64,000 nt of DNA, taken from positions 186,001-250,000 of the forward strand of contig NZ_CP036274.1 in assembly GCF_007747655.1 (NCBI RefSeq), read 5' to 3'. Below, one piece after another: positions 9,939 to 17,847 of this stretch. Source of the DNA: Anatilimnocola aggregata. Its GTDB lineage: Bacteria; Planctomycetota; Planctomycetia; Pirellulales; Pirellulaceae. The notes under the pieces were generated by a model. That model did not search any database. It was given only the letters and a program-made list of their open reading frames with translations, and was not told the DNA's origin. The position numbers and the translations under genes are program-made. How positions within the stretch are numbered: position 1 is the stretch's first letter; the number at the start of each line of letters is the position of its first letter.

Positions 9939-10346
9939 TATGGTTTTCCCTCGGGCATGCAGGAGATTTGTGTGCGGAGATATTCTGTCAATACGTGCCG
10001 TGCCAGTAGACGGATCGCAACGACTGGGCAACTTTGTCCATTTTTACTCTGCCGCACGGCCACTTGGCAGCCGTCGGCGGGCCGGGGTAAAGCTTGTACC
10101 ATACACGATTTCCGCCAAGTTGATAATCCGGCGAAGGTGCGACGCAAGACGCTCGGCTCCAGCCAACCAGCAGGGAGGTGCAACTGGCGGACGAAAGCCC
10201 GTTGTGACATACTGGACGAGCAACGTGGGAATGGATCGCTGGTGGATGGATTGCCGGGGAATGCGGTCCGGGTCTCGCCCTCTAACCAGGCGCTGTTTTG
10301 AAGAACACAGTTCTCCCAAAATCTGCCGCCCCAATTCATCTGCATT
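9939..10346. other. Divergent intergenic region between cyclophilin and nagB-lmbE
   Basis: About 400 bases with no supported gene. It must carry the divergent promoters for both neighbours, but I could not assign boxes. A TGTCACA in minus orientation at 10203-10209 lacks the downstream GTA seen at the caspase/CHAT promoters. Confidence 0.45.
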
Positions 10347-12242
10347 ATGGCTATCGGCACTGTTGCTGCACCCAAAGCTCGCCGCGCGGCGGGCACCAAT
10401 CTTCCCGCCTACGTGTTTGAATCGGGCAGCGATCTTGCCCGGCATGTAGCACACATCGTCGCGGGAATCATCCGCGAACGAAACGCCCTCGGGCAAAATG
10501 CGGTCCTCGGTCTGCCGACTGGCAGCACACCGGTGGGCGTCTATCGCGAACTGGCCCGCATGCACCAGGAAGAAGGGCTCGACCTGTCGGGAGTCATCAC
10601 CTTCAACCTCGACGAGTACTACGGCCTCACGCCCGATCAGCTGCAGAGCTATCACCGCTGGATGCACGAGCAGTTCTTCTCGAAGGTAAATGTGCGCAAA
10701 GAGAATATTTACATTCCCCGCGGCGATGTTCCGCTCTCCAGAATTGATGCGTATTGCCGTGAGTACGAAGGTGAGATTGAGCGGGCCGGTGGCATCGACC
10801 TGATGATTCTCGGCATCGGCGGCAATGGTCACATCGGCTTCAACGAACCCTTTAGCGTGCGCAATAGTCGCACGCGTTTGTGTACGCTCGACCCTGTCAC
10901 TCGCCGCGCCGCGGCCAGCGATTTCTTTGGCGAATGGAACGTACCGACGCAAGCCATCACGCTGGGGCTGGGTACCATCTTCGATGCGCGCAAGATCCTC
11001 CTGCTCGCGCTGGGCGAACACAAAGCGGGCATTATCAAGGAATTGACCGAAGGAGCCATCACGCCCCGCGTCCCTGCTTCTTACTTGCAGGAACATGGCG
11101 ATGCAGCAGTGCTTGTTGACGCTGCCGCGGCCAGCAAACTGACGAGTAGCGAAACACCCTGGGCTCTCGGCAACGTCGAATTCACCGACGCGCTCATCAA
11201 GCGGGCGATGATTTGGCTCTGCGACAAAACGGGCAAGAGCCTGCTCAAGCTGACCGACGATGATCTGCGCCAGCATGGCCTGCATCAACTGCTGCGGCAT
11301 CACGGTCCCGCACCCAAGATCGCGCACAACGTCTTCTCGCATTTGATGCAGACCATCGAATATCACCCGGCGGGCAAGGATGAAAAGAAGCGGGTCATCT
11401 GCTTCAGCCCGCATCCCGATGACGACGTCATTAGTATGGGTGGCACGCTCATTCGGCTGGTCGAAGATGGCCACGAAGTCCACATTGCCTACATGACGAG
11501 CGGCAACATCGCGGTGTTCGATCACGATGCCCAACGCATCGCCGATCTGGTGACTGAATACAACCGCATGTTCGGCATCGATACCGAGCGTAGCCAACTG
11601 GTCGAGAGCACCGTGCACGAGGCGCTCGACCGTAAAGCACCAGGGACTTGCGACATCGACGCCGTGCAGAAGATCAAGGGACTCATTCGCTGGGGTGAAG
11701 CGAAGGCTGGCGCGTTCAAAGTGGGCGCTAAAGAAGAGCACCTGCACAATCTCGACTTGCCCTTCTACCGCACCGGCACGATCGCCAAGAAACCGATCAG
11801 CGACGAGGACGTCCAGATCATCAAGCGACTGATTGAAGAGGTGAAGCCGCATCAGGTCTACGTGGCCGGCGACCTTTCCGATCCGCACGGCACGCACCGC
11901 GTTTGTGCGCAAGCCATCTTTCGCGCGCTGCTGCAGATCGAGCAGGAGCAAGGCTCGCGGCCCGAAGCGTTGCTTTATCGCGGCGCGTGGCAGGAATACG
12001 AACTGCACGAAATCGAGATCACGGTGCCACTAAGCCCGGGCGATATCCTGCAAAAGCGCAAGGCGATCTTCATGCACCAAAGCCAGAAGGACGAAGCACT
12101 CTTCCCTGGCAGCGACCCACGGGAATTCTGGCAGCGGGCAGAAGACCGCAACACCGGCACCGCCGCCCGCTACAACCAGGTCGGCTTGCCCGAGTACTTC
12201 GCCATGGAAGCCTTTGTGCGTTGGAATGGAGTGCCGATCTAG
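10347..12242 (+). CDS. nagB: Glucosamine-6-phosphate deaminase-like / LmbE deacetylase-like fusion
   Basis: A 631-residue cytoplasmic fusion. Residues about 20-280 are a NagB/6-phosphogluconolactonase-type domain: the phosphate loop is in LGLPTGSTPVGVY, the catalytic Asp region is TFNLDEYYGL, and GIGGNGHIGFNEP carries the His/Glu relay. From about residue 349 a PIG-L/LmbE domain begins with ICFSPHPDDDVISMGG, the zinc-binding HPDD motif, and has a later ligand region DLSDPHGTHR. NagB converts glucosamine-6-phosphate to fructose-6-phosphate and ammonia; LmbE enzymes deacetylate N-acetylglucosamine derivatives. One chain could therefore deacetylate and deaminate amino sugars, which is inferred. 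The same fusion is known in Bacteroidetes and planctomycetes. The upstream ribosome site is weak. Confidence 0.88.
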   Translation: MAIGTVAAPKARRAAGTNLPAYVFESGSDLARHVAHIVAGIIRERNALGQNAVLGLPTGSTPVGVYRELARMHQEEGLDLSGVITFNLDEYYGLTPDQLQSYHRWMHEQFFSKVNVRKENIYIPRGDVPLSRIDAYCREYEGEIERAGGIDLMILGIGGNGHIGFNEPFSVRNSRTRLCTLDPVTRRAAASDFFGEWNVPTQAITLGLGTIFDARKILLLALGEHKAGIIKELTEGAITPRVPASYLQEHGDAAVLVDAAAASKLTSSETPWALGNVEFTDALIKRAMIWLCDKTGKSLLKLTDDDLRQHGLHQLLRHHGPAPKIAHNVFSHLMQTIEYHPAGKDEKKRVICFSPHPDDDVISMGGTLIRLVEDGHEVHIAYMTSGNIAVFDHDAQRIADLVTEYNRMFGIDTERSQLVESTVHEALDRKAPGTCDIDAVQKIKGLIRWGEAKAGAFKVGAKEEHLHNLDLPFYRTGTIAKKPISDEDVQIIKRLIEEVKPHQVYVAGDLSDPHGTHRVCAQAIFRALLQIEQEQGSRPEALLYRGAWQEYELHEIEITVPLSPGDILQKRKAIFMHQSQKDEALFPGSDPREFWQRAEDRNTGTAARYNQVGLPEYFAMEAFVRWNGVPI

Positions 12243-12258
12243 GGGCTGGGCATTTGTA

Positions 12259-12990
12259 TTACTCCCTCGCCTCGGTACTCCGGGGAGAGGGTTGGGGTGA
12301 GGCGCCGACGCGAATTCTAACGTTGTGCTCTGCAGCAATGTCACTCGTTCGAAATCGCCAAATCTCATACATGGCCAACGGCACCAGCCAGCTAAGCCAC
12401 GCATTCAGCACATAGGTAGTTTCGGATTCTGTACCGGTCACAATCAGTGCGCCGGAGACGACGCGCAAGATCAACGGCGAGATGAGCAGCACGTAGCAAC
12501 GACTGGCCCACACTTGATGCAGCAGAATTCTCTTGGTGCAGGCGTAGTACACAGCCAGCGCCGCACAGAATGCAGTGGCGAGCGTTAGTGCGGCAAAGCC
12601 CCAGCCGGCCATTGGTCCGGTGAACGCTTGTGTCGCCATCATCAGGCCACTGGGCAAGAGTGCGGCGAAGATCAGCACCATTTGGACGCGTCCCGCCCAG
12701 CGATGCCACAGGCGAAACCGACCAGCACCCTGGCTCCAGACCAAAAACGTGCCGAGCACAATGGTCGGCGGGCCGCTGATGATATGCGTATAAAACGCGA
12801 TGGCATACGCGCGGGTAAAGGTCTCTTCGCGACCCGTGAGAAATGCCGACTCGACAAAGTTGGCGGGAAAGTACCAGCGATACTCGAGCAGGATTCCGAC
12901 CAGCACTCTCAATCCCAGCACTGCGGACAGCAGCGTGAGGAGAGGCTTGTAGCGGCCGAAGCCGTGCAAACTAAGAAAGCCATTCCCCAT
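12259..12990 (-). CDS. DUF2306 integral membrane protein
   Basis: A 243-residue membrane protein with about seven hydrophobic segments. The family string AYAIAFYTHIISGPPTIVLGTF and the WHRWAGRVQM and HQVWASRCYVLLISPLILR segments match DUF2306. Its function is unknown; the conserved histidines suggest cofactor or metal binding. The ATG at 12990 has GGGAG close upstream and is preferred to a GTG at 13047. The last 15 or so residues (ASPQPSPRSTEARE) are encoded by a dispersed hairpin repeat, so the natural C-terminus has probably been extended by repeat insertion. Confidence 0.8.
   Translation of the reverse strand: MGNGFLSLHGFGRYKPLLTLLSAVLGLRVLVGILLEYRWYFPANFVESAFLTGREETFTRAYAIAFYTHIISGPPTIVLGTFLVWSQGAGRFRLWHRWAGRVQMVLIFAALLPSGLMMATQAFTGPMAGWGFAALTLATAFCAALAVYYACTKRILLHQVWASRCYVLLISPLILRVVSGALIVTGTESETTYVLNAWLSWLVPLAMYEIWRFRTSDIAAEHNVRIRVGASPQPSPRSTEARE
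12264..12291. repeat. Dispersed CCCTCTCC hairpin repeat (copy 1)
   Basis: CCCTCGCC at 12264-12271 pairs with GGAGAGGG at 12284-12291 (seven of eight pairs). A near-identical hairpin occurs at 44745-44772. This copy lies inside the 3' end of the DUF2306 gene. Confidence 0.6.
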
Positions 12991-13121
12991 AGCGCTCCCA
13001 GCCCCAGTGAAACCGGCGAAGAGAAGAATCAGCAGCGGGTGGCACACTTATTCTAACTGCCAGCTGGGGCTGCGGCCCAACTCACGTCGAACGAAACCCC
13101 AATCTCTAGTACGATTGCGGC

Positions 13122-14471
13122 ATGAACGAAACGAAACCGACGCCGCGCAAGTCCTTCCCCAACGAAGATCGCCCTGTGACTCGCCGCGAGCTCACGGCCT
13201 GGGCCCTGTGCGATTGGGCGAACAGTGCCTACTCGACGCTGTCGATTACCCTCCTTGTCGCCTACATCACCAAGATCGCTTTTCCGGCTCCGTTCGAGCT
13301 GGGGGGAATCGAGATCACTGGCCAGCGCGTCTGGGGCTGGGGACTCGGCATCTCGATGTTCTGTGCCGCCTGGCTTTCGCCGGTGCTGGGCGCAATGGCC
13401 GATGCCCGGGGCGCGAAATGGAAATGGCTGATCGGCACTTCTTTGCTCGGAGCAACACTAGCCACTTCGATCCCGTTTGCGCCCCTCTCTCAGCCGCTGC
13501 TCATCATCGCCCTGTTCTTTTTCACCAGCCTCTGTTTTGAACTGTCGTTCGGTTTCTACAACGGCTTCTTACCCGAATTGGCCGACGACGAATCGATGAA
13601 TCGGATCTCGGGGCTGGGCTTCGCAGCCGGTTATCTCGGTGGCGGACTGGCGCTCGTGGTTGTGCTCGTGCTGTTTGCCGTGGGGCCTTCGATTGGCTTG
13701 CCCGACAAAATTACGCAAGCCCGCGCGGGCCTGGTGGTCATGGGTCTGTGGTGGGGCCTTTTCATGATTCCTGCCGCCCTTTGGCTGCGCGATCGCGCCG
13801 CACCGCGCAACGTCGATCGCGGGCTGGGGAGCACGGCCGTGGCTGCCATTCAATCGGTGTTTCATACCTTGCAAAACGTCCGCGCGTTCAGCGTGTTGTC
13901 GCTCTTCTTGCTGGGCTATTTGATTTACAACGAAGGCATTCAGACGGTCATGAGCCAGGCGGGCGTATTCGGCGAAAGCGTCCTCTCGATGGAAGCGTCG
14001 GAACTCATGCTGCTGGTGCTGATGATTCAGCTCGTCGCCGCACCGGCTGCTTTGGCCGTCGGTTGGATTTCCGATCGCATTGGTGCCAAGACCACGCTGC
14101 TTGTTTGCCTATCCATTTGGTGCGGTCTGCTCGTCGCCGCTTACTTCGTGAACACCAAGCCGCAGTTCTGGGTGATGGGCGCTGTCGTCGCGCTCGTGAT
14201 GGGTGGCACGCAGGCCGTTGGCCGGTCGATCATGGGATCGATGACACCCGAATCGAAGACCGCCGAGTTCATGGGCTTCTTCAATCTCTCGGCCCGCGCC
14301 ACCAGCATGGTTGGACCGATCTTGTTCACCGAAGTGATGAAGCACACGGGGAGCGCCAACGCGGCGATCCTGAGCTTGCTCGTCTTCATCGTGATCGGTG
14401 CGGTAATCGTCTCGTTCGTGAACCTGCAGCGCGGCATCGCCCAAGCCAAGGCCGAAGACGCGAAAGCGTAG
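13122..14471 (+). CDS. MFS transporter, UMF1/Atg22 family
   Basis: A 449-residue protein with about twelve membrane segments. The N-terminal ALCDWANSAYSTL is the hallmark of the UMF1 / Atg22-like branch of the major facilitator superfamily, and RIGAKTTLLVCL in the second half is the MFS inter-helix loop. Eukaryotic Atg22 exports amino acids from the vacuole; the substrate of bacterial homologues is unknown. The gene stands alone on the plus strand, converges with the receiver-domain gene, and is followed 20 bases later by a strong hairpin. Confidence 0.88.
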   Translation: MNETKPTPRKSFPNEDRPVTRRELTAWALCDWANSAYSTLSITLLVAYITKIAFPAPFELGGIEITGQRVWGWGLGISMFCAAWLSPVLGAMADARGAKWKWLIGTSLLGATLATSIPFAPLSQPLLIIALFFFTSLCFELSFGFYNGFLPELADDESMNRISGLGFAAGYLGGGLALVVVLVLFAVGPSIGLPDKITQARAGLVVMGLWWGLFMIPAALWLRDRAAPRNVDRGLGSTAVAAIQSVFHTLQNVRAFSVLSLFLLGYLIYNEGIQTVMSQAGVFGESVLSMEASELMLLVLMIQLVAAPAALAVGWISDRIGAKTTLLVCLSIWCGLLVAAYFVNTKPQFWVMGAVVALVMGGTQAVGRSIMGSMTPESKTAEFMGFFNLSARATSMVGPILFTEVMKHTGSANAAILSLLVFIVIGAVIVSFVNLQRGIAQAKAEDAKA

Positions 14472-14490
14472 CCTCCGGCGGATCCTATTC

Positions 14491-14518
14491 GTTGAAAAAT
14501 CCCCTGGGATTTTTCAAC
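14491..14518 (+). terminator. Hairpin terminator after the MFS gene
   Basis: A perfect 13-bp inverted repeat, GTTGAAAAATCCC at 14491-14503 and its complement at 14506-14518, starts 20 bases after the MFS stop. The 3' arm contains TTTTT. It can act in either direction between these convergent genes. Confidence 0.65.
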
Positions 14519-14553
14519 ACTACCTAGTGCCAAACACGTGCGCCAGGCGAATA

Positions 14554-14586
14554 GGTGTTGCTAAACTCCCGCCATTTATCAACACC
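14554..14586 (-). terminator. Second hairpin between convergent genes
   Basis: GGTGTTGCTAAA (14554-14565) and TTTATCAACACC (14575-14586) pair with one mismatch across nine bases, just past the stop of the receiver gene. The TTTATCAACACC arm is the end sequence of the 106-bp element found at 33463 and 42816, so this may be a remnant of that family. Confidence 0.5.
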
Positions 14587-14614
14587 CCATTTCGCGGTTT
14601 AGCCGTTTGAGGCA

Positions 14615-14986
14615 TTACTTCAGCAGCTTGCTGAGACTCGCTTGCGTCGAGTCGAGATAGAGCTCTTTTTTGCCGAAGCCGAGAAGGGCACCGGCGGCGA
14701 CAGCCTGCTCTTGATACTGCGCATAGTTGGTGATGAGCATCACCGGGACAGCGGCCAGTTGGGGGTCGGCTTTCATGGCCTGAATGATTTCGAGGCCGTC
14801 GCTGTAATCTTGATCGAGCTTGCGATTGACGAGTACCAGGTCGAATGAAGACTGCTTGAGCAGGGCGAGTGAGTCATCGGGCCCATGCGTTTGCTCGACC
14901 TCGGCATTGAACTGCTTCACGAGCATGCCGCGGATCGCGCCATGATCCACCGAGCAGTTACCGATATCCAGCACGCGTTTGGGCAT
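14615..14986 (-). CDS. Degenerate response-regulator receiver domain protein
   Basis: A 123-residue single-domain protein with a CheY-like fold pattern: VLDIGNCSVDHGAI at the first strand, FDLVLVNRKLD at strand three, VPVMLITNYAQYQEQA at strand four and a conserved lysine in LLGFGKKEL. The phospho-acceptor aspartate expected at the end of strand three is asparagine (LVLVN), and the usual N-terminal acidic pair is reduced to one Asp. It is therefore probably a pseudo-receiver that signals by binding. The start at 14986 was chosen because the longer reading adds sequence encoded by a GC-rich repeat. No kinase gene is adjacent. Confidence 0.75.
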   Translation of the reverse strand: MPKRVLDIGNCSVDHGAIRGMLVKQFNAEVEQTHGPDDSLALLKQSSFDLVLVNRKLDQDYSDGLEIIQAMKADPQLAAVPVMLITNYAQYQEQAVAAGALLGFGKKELYLDSTQASLSKLLK

Positions 14987-15130
14987 TTTTCGTGTCTTCA
15001 CGCCCCTGGGGCTGCCCCGGGGGTTTAACGGCTTCTGCACTAGTAGCTGAATTATCGATGGATGTCGGGTTGCCAAGCTTGGTTAACCGGGCCGCTTGCC
15101 GCCGTTGAACTGGTGGTTCGCTTGTCTTGA

Positions 15131-15231
15131 GGTTCACCCGCGCAAGCGCGTGGGTTAACCAGATGACATTGATCGCTAGTCGGACTACTAGAGTGTGCAG
15201 TGCGATTGAACCCCCGCCGCAGGGGCGGGGG
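15131..15231. repeat. GC-rich palindromic repeats
   Basis: An imperfect inverted repeat centred on CGCGCAAGCGCG spans 15131-15160. A perfect 8-bp stem, CCCCCGCC (15211-15218) with GGCGGGGG (15224-15231), lies about 30 bases past the stop of the PQQ lipoprotein gene. Neither has a T-tract; they look like intergenic palindromic repeats that may serve as terminators. Confidence 0.5.
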
Positions 15232-15261
15232 CAATTGAACAACAGAACAACAAGACGGACC

Positions 15262-17631
15262 TTACTTCTCTTCGCCGCCAGCTGATTCTTGGATCGCGAA
15301 GACGTGATCCTTGTTGGCGATGTACATCACACCGTTGGCAATGATGGGCGTGCTGTAGACCGAGTTCAGCATGTTGATTTCGGCAATGGGATTGTCGGGA
15401 ACTTCCTTGCTTAGATTGAAGACGATGATATCGCCGTCTTCGTCACCAACCATCACCTTGTCGCCGGCGATCATGGCCGAGCCCCAAGCAGCGGCCAGCA
15501 TGTCGTAGGTCCAATAGACCTTGCCCGTCTTGGCGTCGATGCAGTGAAACAGTCCGCTGAAGTCCGGCAGGAACACCAGGTCGTTCTTAATCACCGGCGT
15601 GCTGATGCTGCGATGGAATTTCTCCATGAAGTCGTCGATCTCGCCGTTGCCGTCCCAGTCGTACTCGGTGTACTTCCAAACGACGCCCGAGTTCGGATTG
15701 TCTTCGATGACATCCCCTTCTTCTTCGACTGCTGCCTGAATGCGTTTGCGCGGCATGGGGTTCTTCTTTTCGTCGCGATTCTTCACCAGCTTCTCGCTGA
15801 TGTCGCCGCGCTTGGTCGGGTCGATGCACCAGAAGATGCCCGAGCCTTCGCCGTGTTCCGGATCTTGTCCGGTCGCGAAGTAGACCTTGTTGTCGTACAC
15901 CACGGGCGTGCTGATGATGTCGTTCCGCGTGCCGCGGCCCCCCAGTTCCAGAATGCTATCTTTCGGATTGCAGTCGAACTTCCAGAGCAATTCCGGCTGG
16001 CCGTCTTTACCCTTGTTGGCCTTGAAGCTGTACAGCCAGGCATCGCCGCCACCGAACAGCACCTGAGCTTCGCCGCCCAGAATCGCGACCGTGGGTGACG
16101 ACCATTGGCCGTGCAGAATCAAATCTTTCGGGCTGTTGTCGGTCCAGTAAACTTCGCCCGTGTTCTTGTCCATGCAAATGAAGCTGGGAGCATCGGGAGC
16201 GGGCACGACCAGGTGCGATTCATCGACACCGTTGCTGGTGTTGACGAATAACAGGTCGCCCCAGGCGGTGACCGAGCAACTGCACATGTTGTGCTGCGAA
16301 GTGCCCAGTTGCTTCATCATGTCATACGACCAGATGACGTCGGCCTCTTCTTTGTCATCGGGAGTGGTGATGCGGAAGATGCTCAAACGCGGACCCGCGA
16401 GCGTAGCGTAGAAGTCACGCTTCACACCATTCGACATGGCCGAGAAGTTCCACTTTTTGACCGGGCCCTTCACTTTTTCATCGGCCTTCAGTTCGATGTC
16501 GCCAGCAGCAAGCGGAGCACCAGCAGCTTCGAAGCGCGACTTCAGTTCGTCGCTGAGCTTGCCTTTTTCGAGGTCGGCCACGATCGCGCCCAGCTTGTCG
16601 TTGGCAGCGTCATCGGCGCGAACCACATCGAACAAGCGAGCCGGTTCCTTGGTTACAGCGCCATCGTCTTTGCCGTCGTAATAGCCCTCGGTATCGAGGC
16701 ACTTCACTTCACCTCGGCTGGTGACGAACCACAGCCGGTTCCCTTCGATCAGCGGCGAGCAGCAGACGCCTTGCAGCGGCCAATCGTGTACGCGACCGGT
16801 GTGCAGCTTTTCGCTGCTGTGTTGCCAAAGGAACTTGCCATCTTTTTCGTCGAAGCAGACCAGGCAACCCAGGTCGGTATCGCCGGGATAGCGCTTGATG
16901 TAGCCGTTGCTGTTGTTGGTGCCGAGGAGGACTTTGCCCGAACCGACCACGGTATTGCCGTACGTCTGGCTGCCGAGCGTGGCGACCCATTTGATGTTCT
17001 TGGCCTTCGCCTTGAGCCATTCGCCGGTCTTGCGATCGAATTGACCGGGAGCAAATTCCAGCGGAACTTCGCCCTCGATCACGGGGACGTTATTGCGCAT
17101 CGAAGTACCGCCCCATTGGCCCCAGTCACCTTTCTTGACGACGGGGTTCTCGGTCACACTCTTGGTGCCCGGCTTCTCGGGCGCGAGAGCAACCTGGTCT
17201 GGAGCCTTCTCGGTTGGCTTGGCTTCGGCATCGCCGCGAGCCTTCAGGTCAGCTGCTTTCAGTTCGGCCGCTTTATCTGCCGCAGCTTTCACTTCGTCGG
17301 CTTTGACGCCCGCTTGGGGCGGCATCGGCTCGCCCAGTGTGGGCTTCGGCGGAGGAGCATCCGCAGGGGCTTCGGGCTTGGGTTCGCCGGGAGTGGGAAC
17401 TTCAACAGGGGCCGGTGCAGGAGGAGTGGCAGCAGGTGTCTCCTCCGGCTTGACTGGATCGGTTTCGGCCGGCATGTCGATGCTCGGCGGATCGGTGGGC
17501 TTGGCGTCACCGTCGCTCGTCAGGGACGAACCCGTGGGATTGTTCGGCTGACAGCCCGGCAAAAACGTCGAAACCGTCATGCCCAGCATAAGGCTGGAAA
17601 AGATCGCCAAGTAAGTCTTGGTCCGTTGCAT
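15262..17631 (-). CDS. PQQ-like beta-propeller lipoprotein
   Basis: A 789-residue lipoprotein. The signal sequence ends in the lipobox LPGC, followed by a long low-complexity Pro/Ala/Glu/Lys linker to about residue 165. A quinoprotein-alcohol-dehydrogenase-like propeller fills the rest, with repeated blades such as YGNTVVGSGKVLLGTNN, CLVCFDEKDGKFLWQ and CIDAKTGKVYWTYD. Blades with W after K-G are typical of PQQ/BamB-like folds, but cofactor binding cannot be judged. The role is probably a periplasmic scaffold or sensor. The start at 17631 has GGGAGAG about ten bases upstream. A second propeller gene lies upstream on the same strand. Confidence 0.85.
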   Translation of the reverse strand: MQRTKTYLAIFSSLMLGMTVSTFLPGCQPNNPTGSSLTSDGDAKPTDPPSIDMPAETDPVKPEETPAATPPAPAPVEVPTPGEPKPEAPADAPPPKPTLGEPMPPQAGVKADEVKAAADKAAELKAADLKARGDAEAKPTEKAPDQVALAPEKPGTKSVTENPVVKKGDWGQWGGTSMRNNVPVIEGEVPLEFAPGQFDRKTGEWLKAKAKNIKWVATLGSQTYGNTVVGSGKVLLGTNNSNGYIKRYPGDTDLGCLVCFDEKDGKFLWQHSSEKLHTGRVHDWPLQGVCCSPLIEGNRLWFVTSRGEVKCLDTEGYYDGKDDGAVTKEPARLFDVVRADDAANDKLGAIVADLEKGKLSDELKSRFEAAGAPLAAGDIELKADEKVKGPVKKWNFSAMSNGVKRDFYATLAGPRLSIFRITTPDDKEEADVIWSYDMMKQLGTSQHNMCSCSVTAWGDLLFVNTSNGVDESHLVVPAPDAPSFICMDKNTGEVYWTDNSPKDLILHGQWSSPTVAILGGEAQVLFGGGDAWLYSFKANKGKDGQPELLWKFDCNPKDSILELGGRGTRNDIISTPVVYDNKVYFATGQDPEHGEGSGIFWCIDPTKRGDISEKLVKNRDEKKNPMPRKRIQAAVEEEGDVIEDNPNSGVVWKYTEYDWDGNGEIDDFMEKFHRSISTPVIKNDLVFLPDFSGLFHCIDAKTGKVYWTYDMLAAAWGSAMIAGDKVMVGDEDGDIIVFNLSKEVPDNPIAEINMLNSVYSTPIIANGVMYIANKDHVFAIQESAGGEEK

Positions 17632-17771
17632 AAAAACCGCTCTCCCTACAAAGTTCATTCGCCCGCTAACGACTGGTATTACGAGCGGGACGAAGAAATA
17701 GTTGTTTCAACAAGTATCTGCCGGTTCACCCGGCAGAGTCAAGGGTAAAAACTGCGAGTCACGCGCTGAAA

Positions 17772-17828
17772 TAGCGTGGGCTTTAGCCCCGCCACACTTC
17801 AAAGTCACGTGGGCTAAAGCCCACGCTA
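17772..17828. repeat. 18-bp perfect inverted repeat between propeller genes
   Basis: TAGCGTGGGCTTTAGCCC (17772-17789) pairs perfectly with its complement at 17811-17828 across 21 bases. It lies in the 216-base gap between the two propeller genes, just past the stop of the upstream one. It may terminate or attenuate transcription; the sequence also looks like a dispersed planctomycete repeat. Confidence 0.7.
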
Positions 17829-17847
17829 CAGGACTACAACAACAGGA

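Noticed and set aside
10203-10209. TGTCACA in minus orientation upstream of a cyclophilin
   Set aside because: No GTA at 15-17 bases and about 230 bases farther from the start codon than typical; treated as chance.
10044-12008. Long minus-strand open frame opposite the nagB-lmbE gene
   Set aside because: It is an antisense shadow of a high-GC gene; the plus strand has full catalytic motifs and the minus reading has no recognisable domain.
16291-17748. Plus-strand open frame opposite the PQQ lipoprotein
   Set aside because: Antisense shadow; it has no signal, motif or ribosome site, and the opposite strand encodes a clear propeller.
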